Source: Methanothrix sp. (GTDB lineage Archaea; Halobacteriota; Methanosarcinia; Methanotrichales; Methanotrichaceae). From it: a stretch of DNA of 17,489 nucleotides. How positions within the stretch are numbered: the stretch's first letter is position 1; every line of letters begins with the position of its first letter. The notes below the pieces were generated by a model, which was not told the origin of the DNA, did not search any database, and saw only the letters and a list, made by a program, of their open reading frames with translations. Where the stretch lies: contig JAQTYS010000024.1 of assembly GCA_028688175.1 (NCBI GenBank), positions 1-17,489 of the forward strand, written 5' to 3'. The translations under genes and the position numbers were made by a program. Below, in pieces: positions 7,805 to 15,761 of this stretch.

Positions 7805-8059
7805 ATGAATTCTGATGCCCATTATTGCTGCAGCGCAGGCAGGATGCGTGAAGGGAGGCATGATTTTATGGCTAGGGCAGGAGATGAGATCCTGGTCATC
7901 AAGGATGTTCCGGCCCTTATCTGCGATACCTGCGGTGAGGTCGAATACACATTGGATGTATCAAGAGAGATCGATGCGATCATGAAAGAATTCTTCGCGG
8001 GACGATTGCTGGCTAAGCCCCTGGCGGCAGGGGAGATCGTGTTCAAACCACGATGGTAA
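7805..8059 (+). CDS. YgiT/MqsA-type zinc-finger protein, probable orphan antitoxin
   Basis: The 84-residue product matches the small archaeal YgiT-type (MqsA N-terminal-like) family: GRMREGRHDFMARAGDEILVIKDVPALICDTCGE, followed by an amphipathic tail with DVSREIDAIMKEFF. The second zinc knuckle (Cys40-Asp-Thr-Cys43) is intact. The first knuckle is normally CPxC just before the GRM, but here the protein reads AHYCCSAGRM, so the first cysteine pair is disturbed. ATG 7805 lies 6 bases after GGAG (7795-7798); an upstream in-frame ATG at 7610 lies inside the opposite-strand genes and is rejected. In methanogens this family usually follows a DUF4258 or MqsR-like toxin gene. None is present, so it appears to be an orphan. 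Its GC content is nearer that of leuS than of the PIN operon. Confidence 0.68.
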   Translation: MNSDAHYCCSAGRMREGRHDFMARAGDEILVIKDVPALICDTCGEVEYTLDVSREIDAIMKEFFAGRLLAKPLAAGEIVFKPRW

Positions 8060-8107
8060 GAATTGATGGGATGAGAGAGCCGCTCTTGTCGGCGAACTAC
8101 CTGCTAA

Positions 8108-8338
8108 TTTTGAGAGAATGCGTCCAAGTATTCCCGGAAGCAAGGCAATCGCGGCCCATTCCCTGAGCGCGGAGGCGCTGGGCCTCGACGAATTCAAGAC
8201 GCTGCAAAAGGAGAAAGCATACCTGGCCAGCGCCTTCGGAGTGCCGGCGGAGATCCGCTCAGCGGACGATCAGGAGAGGACCCCAAGGGCAAGAGCAAAC
8301 AGGCGGAACCGGGGAGGCCGGCGAGGTATGTCGAATGA
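8108..8338 (+). pseudogene. Decayed second copy of the leuS 3' end
   Basis: This stretch aligns with the last 230 bases of leuS (about 6770-7000). Over the final 189 bases I count some 22 substitutions and one single-base gap, close to 88% identity. The encoded core AAHSLSAEALGLDEF is identical to leuS. Two small indels break the frame: one extra base near 8145 and one missing base near 8270. After the second, the original frame resumes and ends with RPARYVE and a TGA at 8336-8338, equivalent to RPAIYIE in leuS. Changes are spread along the length and many are synonymous, so the copy diverged under selection before it decayed, or came from a related strain. It brackets the PIN/YgiT insert together with leuS itself. 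Confidence 0.85.
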
Positions 8339-8391
8339 AGTTCTATTTGTAAAACCGATCATTTTGCATTAGTGTAGGTTCGGCATTCTAT

Positions 8392-11300
8392 TCAAGAGTT
8401 TGATCTGCTTGACTGACTTAAGACCTCTAGCAATGCATTTATAACTGCCTTGGGTTTGCCACTGCTTAGATCGTTACCTATCTCGTAGGCTTCCGTTTCA
8501 TTGAATTGCCGCTGTAACTCTTCTTGACACCATGCTTTTAATTCTGATGACACCCCAACGGCATCATTAATTATCTTTGTCAATATCACTTTTTCGGATG
8601 GAGTAGGATTTGCTTTCAAATGATCTATTAATTTTTTAACAAGAAGATCGTCATTTCTAAGGCAGCGCAATAGCGGAGGAATAATTGAGTACAACGGGCC
8701 TATATATTCAGATTCAGAGTCAATGTGGGAAATAGCTGCTAGAATAGAATCATATATAATGTTTCCAGATCCTTTTGTTGAAATGAGATAGAAGTACGGT
8801 TCATAACCAATTTTTGGCTTATTTTTAAAATAGTAATTATACATTTCATCAAGTTCCTTGCTCTCTGGCCAGCCTTCACATAGCGCAATTATCGACTTAG
8901 AATCGAGTGGCATCTTCATGTCTCTTTGATGCAGGAACATGAAGATATCCTCGTTATTCTTGAATTGGCTACCTAATAATTTGGCTGCCATTGCCTCATC
9001 ATTTTGCGACAATCTTATCTGGCCTTGATTTGCGTAAAATGATCCAAGGCAATAATTTCTTAGTAACTTGCTGCCTGGTTTCGTTCTGCTTAAAAAACTT
9101 AGCGTATTCGATTCAACGACTTTTTCTGTATGAGATTCGAGAAATTCGAGCGCATCTTTGCATGGAAGTGGATACTCATCTGCAAGTATACAAAGTGCGT
9201 TCCAGACTTCTTTAGTGTCATTATTATGCCAATGATTGAATCTCTTTAGCATTTCTGGGCCTATTGCCTCTTTTATATCAATCCATTCCTGCAATATGGT
9301 CCTAATCAAAGGAATATTGGGTGCATAATCCCGAATGGGTATTAAGCAAGGGTTTTCTGATTTTGTCTCCTTGCAGCTTGCCACAATATCAAGCCTATTT
9401 AGGAATACTAAACCGCAGAATGCCGCAGCTCGATCACTCTCTAATCCTGGACCGCTGCAATTGATGCTTTTTGATAATATATCCAACGCATCTAATATAT
9501 TTGATCCTGAAAAATTCAGTCTTTTATGATATGCTATTGAAGCTTGAGTCTTAACTTCTTCATCTATTTCTTGATTATATAGTCCGAGCAATGATAATGC
9601 AAATTCATCATCTCCTGCATCTTCCATCCGTTCGGCGATTATCATTCTGAAGCTAGCTGGAAGGGGACAAACGATTTCAGTGATTTTTCTCCTTATTTCT
9701 TCATCGTTACCGAGCGTCCACGCTATGGCTAAATAATTGGGATGGGGAGTTGAGAGTTCTCTTTTTGCTAATTCTATTATGCGATTATCCGAGGGAAACA
9801 ACGAAAAAAGTTCAAACATGGTTGAATCTCGAACATAGTCTTTTAATTCTTCCCGATTTAATATTGAATTTAGCACAATATCAATTATTTCCTTATCATG
9901 ATGGTCAATATTAAGCGTCTTCAATCCCTCTAGAACAAAATCCGGACGCCTGCAATCGGGATCTTTGAGCAATTCCATAAGCTTATTTCGACATATTTCT
10001 TTATCGTCTTCTATTTTTGGAATTAAGTGCGCTATTGATGATGCTTCTCCGGCAGGACCAGATGCTAACTCCTTAAGCTTTTGTGCAACCTCTTGATCTT
10101 GCATACCCCATCCTTCAACTAAGGCACTTGCTTGCCAATGAATAAATCGCGAGTCCTTCAATATGTCAAACAACTTCGATTTCGATATTTCTGTGCAGCC
10201 CACCAAAGCTGCTCTCGAAATCTCAGTCTCAAAATCATTTTTATGCCTTGACAACCATTGATCTAAGGCAGATACTATTATTTCGTTATTTTTAAAATTT
10301 ATTGCCATGATATCAAATGGATTATCATTTCTTCCCCAAACATAGAAAACATGTTCATCCTTTGTTATTAGTTCTGCAAAGAAGCGTGCTACGTCTGTAT
10401 CTTGAGGGTAGCCTTTAAGTAGCACTTTAACCGCTATATCATCTTGCGATTCTATAATATGCTTTCTATTCTTTAGAACCTGCAAAAAAGTTCTTTTAAT
10501 TTTTTCCGATTGGGGCCAGCCTCTTATGAATGCATCAATAATATCTTTGTTCCATTCTTTTAGTCTCCACAATAGACGATCGTCATTTGATGATACCTTT
10601 ATCAACTCGTTCAAGTCTTCTTCGGTTTGATTACTATACTCTATTTTTCCTAGGATTGAAATCAAGCGTAATTCTGGGATCGAAGAATTGCCAGCAATTT
10701 CAAGCAGTTTAGGTATTCCTTCTTGTTCCCGCCAACCTTTTAGTAATGCTTCTATCGCGGATACCCTAATTAACGAATCGGTGCTGTGCCTTGCTAATAA
10801 TTCAATTTTATTGCCCGTTTTTGGATCACCTTTTTTTATTTTTGCTAAGGCTTTTGCTGCAGCTCTTTGGCAGCCAATTTCTTCATCTCTTAATCCTCTC
10901 CATATGCACTCTAATATTGTCTCATCAATAGGCCAATTGACCATGGCATCAAATAGAATATTTCTCGAATAAGTTCTGGAAGGAAACCACTCTCGCATTT
11001 TTAGCTTAACAAGCTCTTTTACTTTGGTTGATCTTAGACCATCTAATATGCAATGAAGCAAATCCTCGCGATGCGGTGCCCATATGCCTAATTCCACTTG
11101 ACTAAAGGCTTCTCTTGCAAGCATTCTCGCTAGAGCAGTTGAACAATTAAAATCGCCAAATGCCGCTTCTGCAAGCAGTAGTTCTATTGTATATTGTTGA
11201 ATTGTAGTAGCCGGTTTCAATTTCTCTTTAATTGCCTCTATGAATTTTCCTACATCCTCTGTGCAAGTTGTAATATAAAATAAACCCAATATCGTATCTT

Positions 11301-13323
11301 TCCATTGTGGATCTGCACAATGATTCTCGACAATAGTGATTCTGTCCTCTAGAGACAAAGAGGATAGATAATACGATGCCAAAAATTCCTGAAATACACG
11401 GTGGAAAAATCTGATTTCTGTTGGTGATGCCATAGCAAGTATTCCAATAGAATTTTCGCCTATTTTGAGAAGATCGCAACTTAATCGATGAGATTCGCGT
11501 TGATTAATTCCTAAACCCTTATCTGTATCTTTTAAATAATCCTCAACAATGCTAACAGCTTTCTTTTGATCCATCGTGCCTTCGGTGTTGTATTCATGCA
11601 TGCGATATGCAATTAATGCAAAAATTTTTTTAATTTCTTCATCAGAAAAATCACATGATCTATCAGGTAGTGATGCGGCAGCCTTTCTCTTCTGAGGATG
11701 AGTCTGAATAATATGTTCGACGAGCGAGTTATATGCTTTGAATCGATTTTGAGGCAGACGTGCGTTATGAACCTTGTGATATATCAGTAAGCATAGAAGC
11801 AGAGGCACCCTTGCAAGATCTTTTAAATCATTTGATCGACTCAACTCAATAATGAATCTATCTGTTTCTATATTTACTATTCGTTCAATCTCACTTTTTT
11901 CACATGTTTCGTCATGTGCTTTTATCCTATATGTGAACCAAATTTTAGATAAGGCTTTTTGCTGATCAAGCGAAAAATCACTAAGCTCTCCGATTTGCCA
12001 TTCGTCTTGTTTCCCACCAAGACGTCTGAATCCGCTTGGTCTGCTTGTAATTATTGCAGGACTATTTCGTTGCCTTATAAAGACCTGCAGTCTGTCTAAA
12101 GCCACTGCAGCTGCGTGTTCATTTGTCCATTCATCAAGACCATCCACCAATAATAGTAATCTTTCATCATACAACGCTTGTTCTATTAGTGGATACAGTC
12201 GTTCTTCAGTATAGCTTTTCAGCCAATCATTGAGCAACTCACTTATCGAGCATGATGCAGATGAGTCCGAAATAATTCTTGTCCATTTAGCGAAAGGTAC
12301 CCATACAGGCAGAAATTGTCCCCACTTTTTTGCAAGCAATGCTAATCGTGGAGATTCACTTAAGAGATCTATGGCGATAAAACGTAAAAGTGTACTCTTG
12401 CCAGAGCCAGGTCCCCCTAATACAATACTCTGTGATGAACCTGTAAGCCAAGATTCAATTGCCTGTCTTTGACGAATCTGCTTTTGGTCCGCAAATGGTT
12501 TTTTGATTGCAGAATCCTCATTTTGGCTATCGAATGTTGAAGGATGATCGTCTGTTCCCGGTGAAGGGAAAAAATTAATGTCTCTCCATTCATTAACATC
12601 AGGTACAACATATCTATCTTCGAGGGCAAGAGAGTTTGCTTCGCCTTGCGAAGATATTGGCAAGCCCGGATCATGATTATTAAAGACATTTTTATAGAAA
12701 CGTGCGAACGATTGGCGAAACTGAGCAACTTGTTGTACATCAAGCCTCTTGCCCAATTTATCCGCCTCATTCTTTCCACAGAAGGCAATCACCCATGGCC
12801 GTCCAAAAAAATCATCGACGATTTCAGAATAACTCTTCAACTTAGTGGATAATTGGGTGCAATCCCATACTTCTAATTTAATGTTTTTTTCATTAAGCCT
12901 GCTTCTTTGCTTTTCTATTTCATCGGCTCTCTCTTTTCTCTCGATGCTCTCTTTTGTACATAATACAATTGTATCAGTCCTTCCAACCCAGTTGCCTTCA
13001 AGGAATTTGGATATAGCGGATTCTATCTTAGAAGATCCAAAATTATCTTCCCGCTTACATTGATAAACTGTATATTTGCTATCCTGCCTCCGTTTCGCAT
13101 ATATGTCAATTCCTTCTTGTTTTTGGCCACGTATTCCATAAAGCTGGCAATGCTCAATATCTGCTTCAAATCTGGCCATACGATAGCACAATCTCTCGAA
13201 ATCTTCCCATTTAAGATCGCCAAACGGGAGGATTTGCATCCTGGTTTCTACTGGGGGATTGAATTGCGAAGTTGGAGGGGTATCCAAATACGTGAGAGGA
13301 TTTTCGGCGTCTTGGGGGCTCAC
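8392..13323 (-). CDS. Nuclease-NACHT-helical repeat protein, predicted STAND-type antiphage defence
   Basis: The 1643-residue protein has three parts. Residues 30-180 form a restriction-endonuclease-like domain: FEADIEHCQLYG, then EGIDIYAKRR and YTVYQCKR, giving the PD-(D/E)XK core Asp73...Gln88-x-Lys90 as in Mrr-like enzymes. Residues about 290-660 are a NACHT NTPase with Walker A GGPGSGKST (303-311), Walker B LLLLVDGLDEW (389-399), TSRPSGFR (426-433) and the family-typical FFHRVFQEFLASYYL (639-653). The remaining 980 residues are helical HEAT-like repeats with recurrent GW/GWP motifs. Known prokaryotic NACHT and Avs proteins use the C-terminal repeats to sense phage proteins, then activate the N-terminal nuclease. 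The GTG start at 13323 lies 9 bases after GGAG; an internal ATG at 13239 has a worse RBS. Coding is uninterrupted and AT-rich, unlike its neighbours. It is a single-gene system with no partner gene. Confidence 0.88.
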   Translation of the reverse strand: MSPQDAENPLTYLDTPPTSQFNPPVETRMQILPFGDLKWEDFERLCYRMARFEADIEHCQLYGIRGQKQEGIDIYAKRRQDSKYTVYQCKREDNFGSSKIESAISKFLEGNWVGRTDTIVLCTKESIERKERADEIEKQRSRLNEKNIKLEVWDCTQLSTKLKSYSEIVDDFFGRPWVIAFCGKNEADKLGKRLDVQQVAQFRQSFARFYKNVFNNHDPGLPISSQGEANSLALEDRYVVPDVNEWRDINFFPSPGTDDHPSTFDSQNEDSAIKKPFADQKQIRQRQAIESWLTGSSQSIVLGGPGSGKSTLLRFIAIDLLSESPRLALLAKKWGQFLPVWVPFAKWTRIISDSSASCSISELLNDWLKSYTEERLYPLIEQALYDERLLLLVDGLDEWTNEHAAAVALDRLQVFIRQRNSPAIITSRPSGFRRLGGKQDEWQIGELSDFSLDQQKALSKIWFTYRIKAHDETCEKSEIERIVNIETDRFIIELSRSNDLKDLARVPLLLCLLIYHKVHNARLPQNRFKAYNSLVEHIIQTHPQKRKAAASLPDRSCDFSDEEIKKIFALIAYRMHEYNTEGTMDQKKAVSIVEDYLKDTDKGLGINQRESHRLSCDLLKIGENSIGILAMASPTEIRFFHRVFQEFLASYYLSSLSLEDRITIVENHCADPQWKDTILGLFYITTCTEDVGKFIEAIKEKLKPATTIQQYTIELLLAEAAFGDFNCSTALARMLAREAFSQVELGIWAPHREDLLHCILDGLRSTKVKELVKLKMREWFPSRTYSRNILFDAMVNWPIDETILECIWRGLRDEEIGCQRAAAKALAKIKKGDPKTGNKIELLARHSTDSLIRVSAIEALLKGWREQEGIPKLLEIAGNSSIPELRLISILGKIEYSNQTEEDLNELIKVSSNDDRLLWRLKEWNKDIIDAFIRGWPQSEKIKRTFLQVLKNRKHIIESQDDIAVKVLLKGYPQDTDVARFFAELITKDEHVFYVWGRNDNPFDIMAINFKNNEIIVSALDQWLSRHKNDFETEISRAALVGCTEISKSKLFDILKDSRFIHWQASALVEGWGMQDQEVAQKLKELASGPAGEASSIAHLIPKIEDDKEICRNKLMELLKDPDCRRPDFVLEGLKTLNIDHHDKEIIDIVLNSILNREELKDYVRDSTMFELFSLFPSDNRIIELAKRELSTPHPNYLAIAWTLGNDEEIRRKITEIVCPLPASFRMIIAERMEDAGDDEFALSLLGLYNQEIDEEVKTQASIAYHKRLNFSGSNILDALDILSKSINCSGPGLESDRAAAFCGLVFLNRLDIVASCKETKSENPCLIPIRDYAPNIPLIRTILQEWIDIKEAIGPEMLKRFNHWHNNDTKEVWNALCILADEYPLPCKDALEFLESHTEKVVESNTLSFLSRTKPGSKLLRNYCLGSFYANQGQIRLSQNDEAMAAKLLGSQFKNNEDIFMFLHQRDMKMPLDSKSIIALCEGWPESKELDEMYNYYFKNKPKIGYEPYFYLISTKGSGNIIYDSILAAISHIDSESEYIGPLYSIIPPLLRCLRNDDLLVKKLIDHLKANPTPSEKVILTKIINDAVGVSSELKAWCQEELQRQFNETEAYEIGNDLSSGKPKAVINALLEVLSQSSRSNS

Positions 13324-13332
13324 TCAATTATT

Positions 13333-13336
13333 CTCC
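13333..13336 (-). promoter_or_regulatory. Ribosome binding site for the NACHT gene (GTG start)
   Basis: GGAG on the minus strand, 9 bases before the GTG at 13323, supports that start over the ATG 84 bases further in. A tiny overlapping frame (ATG ATG GAG AAT AAT TGA) runs over the site and could reduce or couple initiation; that is inference. Confidence 0.55.
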
Positions 13337-13339
13337 ATC

Positions 13340-13619
13340 ATTTATTCTATAATGTAGCTAGACTCAATACATCGGCACCGAGATAAAATTCTTGTGCTCA
13401 TCGAATTGCCATTGAATAATTTGATGAAACTATAAATATTGAAAAAAGATCAAAACAGAATCTCTTAACCAGCATTCTGATGAGATTTGAGCCGAACCCT
13501 TTTTAGACAAATTTAACGCTGCCAAATGCTTTACCCCTTGCCTTTGTCTAGTTCTATTTATGCCCGCATGCACCCTCTGTGATAGCGCTTCTTCCAATGA
13601 GCAGAACACACCATGCTAG
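13340..13619. other. AT-rich region upstream of the NACHT gene
   Basis: No gene is seen in these 280 bases. On the minus strand ATATTTATAG (about 13426-13435) is a possible TATA box about 105 bases before the GTG, and ATTATAGAA (about 13345-13353) is a nearer one. The right end passes into the GC-rich repeat array at about 13620. Confidence 0.35.
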
Positions 13620-14030
13620 CATCCCCGCGCGCGCCGGTCCCCGCCCGTGCATACGGGCGTACCCGCCTGACGACGGCCACAAGTCCGTCCGAAGCAACAA
13701 CGCGATGCGGGCGATGGGCTGACGGGCGCGGCTGCCGATGTCCCCACAAGGATCGCCAAGCCGGTCTTTGTGCGTCCTTTGTGATCTTTGTGCGCTTCGT
13801 GGTTTGGCCCGTTGCTGCTTGGTTAAAATTATCATCTAATAATAACCGCAAGTCGCCACTGTTTCCAAAAGCCCAGCCCCCTGAAAAAGCCACCCAGCCG
13901 GTGACCTGCCCCACCTGGTACGAGAGCTTGCCAGGCAAGCTATCCCGCCCGGACGACATCGCTGCAAGTCCGGACGGCCCGGCCCGCAGGCAGCAACCAC
14001 AAGCCCGCCCGAAGCAACGATGCGATGCGG
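13620..14030 (+). repeat. Repeat unit A (type 1) with leading hairpin segment
   Basis: First of the long GC-rich units. A lead-in at 13620-13710 contains a 7-bp stem hairpin (CGCCCGT-GCAT-ACGGGCG, 13642-13659). The unit proper starts with GCGATGGGCTGACGGG at 13711. It then has a phased (CACAAAGR)-like motif in reverse complement (13765-13807), the invariant TAATAATAACCGCAA (13837-13851), a pyrimidine/C-rich block CCAAAAGCCCAGCCCCC, a perfect 17-base palindrome (13925-13941), and GGACGGCCCGGCCCG-type sequence. It shares the TTTGTG-rich version of the phased motif with unit E. Confidence 0.8.
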
Positions 14031-14363
14031 GCGATGGGCTGACGGGGCGCGGCTGCCGGTGGCCCCGCAAGAATCGCCAAGCTGGAGACTGGCTTCGGCT
14101 CTGCCAAAAAGTCTCTGTGTCTCTGCGCCTCTGTGGTTTGGTCTGTAATTATTTAAATATAATTATCTATTAATAATAACCGCAAGTCGCCATCCTTTCC
14201 AAAAGCCCAGCCCCCCGAAAATCCGCTCAGCCTGTGACCGGCTCCACCTGGCACGAGAGCTTACCAGGCAATCCCGCCCGCCCGGACGACATCGCTGCAA
14301 TCCCAGACGGCCCGGACCGCAGGAGGCGGCCACAAGCCCGCTCGAAGAAACGATGCGATGCGG
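14031..14363 (+). repeat. Repeat unit B (type 2), 333 bp
   Basis: Directly follows unit A in the same orientation and has the same order of blocks. The middle differs: it carries CTCTGTG-type phased octamers (14111-14140) and an AT box with a perfect inverted repeat (TAATTAT-TTAAAT-ATAATTA, 14146-14165) just before TAATAATAACCGCAA (14171-14185). It is almost identical to unit D across its middle (about 14111-14275). Confidence 0.85.
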
Positions 14364-14705
14364 GCGATGGGCTGACGGGGCGCGGCTGCCGGTGGCCCAC
14401 AAGGATCGGTAGGCTGGAGACTGACTTCGGCTCTGCCAAAAAGTCTCTGTGCCTCTGCGCCTCTGTGGTTTGGTTCGTAATTTGTTCGGATATAATTATC
14501 AGCTAATAATAACCGCAAGTTGTCATCGTTTCCAAAAATCCAGCCCCCCAAAAAAATCCGCCCAGCCGGTGTACCTACTCCACCGGACACGAGCGCTTGC
14601 CAGCAATCCAGCCCGCCCTGGCGACATCGCCACATCCCCGGACGGCCCAGCCCGATAGCCGCGGCCACAAGCAGCAGCCGGAATCCGAGCGGCGCAAAGC
14701 ACGGC
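14364..14705 (+). repeat. Repeat unit C (type 2), abutting hicBA
   Basis: Third unit in tandem. The phased motif is at 14443-14473 and TAATAATAACCGCAA at 14504-14518. The block with CAATCCAGCCCGCCC (from 14604) runs to about 14672, then the repeat dissolves and the hicBA module starts. The same block reappears on the far side of hicBA (from 15286), so the module lies between direct repeats of roughly 70 bp. Confidence 0.8.
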
Positions 14706-14757
14706 CCTAGGTCATTTGATAACAAATACGGAGAATATGTCGGATCTCTCTTGGGTA

Positions 14758-14768
14758 GTATTATATGC
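14758..14768 (+). promoter_or_regulatory. Candidate TATA box for hicBA
   Basis: ATTATATGCAA lies about 25-30 bases before the hicB ATG, the usual archaeal TATA-to-start spacing for a nearly leaderless transcript. No strong Shine-Dalgarno sequence precedes the ATG, which fits leaderless translation. Confidence 0.35.
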
Positions 14769-14790
14769 AAATAAGGTCCAGTTGATTTTA

Positions 14791-15018
14791 ATGAAGCGTC
14801 TTTATGACTACACGATAATCCTTCGTCCCGAAGACAATGGTACATTCGTGGCCTACGTACCTGCAATTCCTGGTTGCCACGCCTGGGGCCAAACCCCCGA
14901 GGAGGCACAAACCGAGTTGATAAACGTCTTCGAAATGATCGAAGATGAGTACAGAGAAGAAGGACGGATGCTTCCATCAGATGTAAAAGTAAAGGCTATT
15001 CATGCCTGCCAAAGCTAG
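14791..15018 (+). CDS. hicB: HicB-family antitoxin (UPF0150 type)
   Basis: HicB binds and neutralises the HicA ribonuclease and usually represses its own operon. The 75-residue product shows the family core: a first strand YDYTIILRPEDNGTFVAYVPAIPGCHAWGQTPEEAQTELINVFEMIEDEY, with the typical P-x-IPGC-x-A-x-G-x-TPEEA loop. It is short, with no helix-turn-helix or RHH DNA-binding tail, as in many archaeal UPF0150 proteins, so autoregulation may need another factor. ATG 14791 is chosen over a TTG at 14716 that would add 25 unrelated residues. It overlaps hicA by 17 bp. The order hicB-hicA is the reverse of the classical E. coli order. Confidence 0.85.
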   Translation: MKRLYDYTIILRPEDNGTFVAYVPAIPGCHAWGQTPEEAQTELINVFEMIEDEYREEGRMLPSDVKVKAIHACQS

Positions 15019-15217
15019 GGACCTGCAGAAAGCTGCCAAGAAGCTTGGATTTCAGATGGTGAGGCAAAAAGGAAGCCATGCCAGATGGAAACATCCCGAT
15101 GGCCGAGCGACTACCATTCCAATACATAGCAATAGCGAGATTGGAAGTTGGCTTTTCTACGAAATTCTCAAGCAGTTGGGCATAAATGAAGAGGATTATT
15201 ATAAGCTCTTAGAATAA
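15002..15217 (+). CDS. hicA: HicA-family mRNA interferase toxin
   Basis: HicA toxins have a dsRNA-binding-like fold and cut mRNA in a translation-independent way, using one histidine. The 71-residue product has the family signature ARDLQKAAKKLGFQMVRQKGSHARWKHPDG, with the catalytic-type His26, followed by TTIPIHSNSEIGSWLFYEILKQLGI, where members commonly have a PxHxxxEIxxGTLxxILKQxGI pattern. Length is normal. It starts inside hicB (17-bp overlap, AAGG 7-10 bases upstream), so translation is coupled and the antitoxin is made first. A small hairpin (CGGAG-CGTA-CTCCG, 15269-15282) lies about 50 bases after the stop. All key residues are present, so it is probably active. Confidence 0.88.
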   Translation: MPAKARDLQKAAKKLGFQMVRQKGSHARWKHPDGRATTIPIHSNSEIGSWLFYEILKQLGINEEDYYKLLE

Positions 15218-15285
15218 GACGCCTTATCCATCATTCCAGCGTACTCGGCCCGACTGGCAGATAACTTGCGGAGCGTACTCCGTTG

Positions 15286-15370
15286 GCAATCCAGCCCGCC
15301 CTTGCCGACATCGCCGCAAGCCCGGACAGCCCGGCTCGCAGGCGGCAGCCACAAGCCCGCCCGAGACGCT
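15286..15370 (+). repeat. Partial repeat unit (second half only) after hicBA
   Basis: Bases from CAATCCAGCCCGCCC at 15286 to the start of unit D copy the second half of a unit (compare unit C from 14604): GACATCGCCGCAAGCCCGGAC, then GGCGGCAGCCACAAGCCCGCCCGA. It has no first half. Together with unit C it brackets hicBA. Confidence 0.75.
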
Positions 15371-15715
15371 GCGATGGGCTGACGGGCGCGGCTGCCGGTG
15401 GCCTCGCAAGTATCGGTAGGCTGGAGACTGACTTGGACTCTGCCAAAAAGGTCTCTGTGTCTCTGCGCCTCTGTGGTTTGGTCTGTAATTGTTTAAATAT
15501 AATTATCGATTAATAATAACCGCAAGTCGCCATCCTTTCCAAAAGCCCAGCCCCCCGAAAATCCGCTCAGCCTGTGACCGGCTCCACCTGGCACGAGCGC
15601 TTGCCAGGCAATCCAGCCCGCCCTGGCGACATCGCTGCAATCCCGGACGGCCCGGCCCGAGGGCGGCGGACACAAATGCATCCGGGGCCCGAGCAGCGCA
15701 GTCCGCGGTCCAGTT
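15371..15715 (+). repeat. Repeat unit D (type 2)
   Basis: Complete unit starting GCGATGGGCTGACGGG. The phased CTCTGTG motif is at 15451-15480, the AT box at about 15486-15505 (one mismatch in the inverted repeat), and TAATAATAACCGCAA at 15511-15525. The middle differs from unit B by only a handful of bases over some 160. It ends about 45 bp before the stop codon of the minus-strand hicAB module. Confidence 0.85.
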
Positions 15716-15761
15716 GCTTTCTGGCGCTCCTCAAGCAGATCGCAAAGGAAAAGCTCAGCGT

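Noticed and set aside
13554..14977. Frames of 93-238 residues across the repeat array between 13.5 and 15 kb
   Set aside because: They run through several repeat units in different frames in each copy, are rich in Arg, Pro, Gly and Ala, end at unit boundaries and have no conserved frame. The 238-residue one also covers hicB on the other strand. They are products of GC-rich non-coding sequence.
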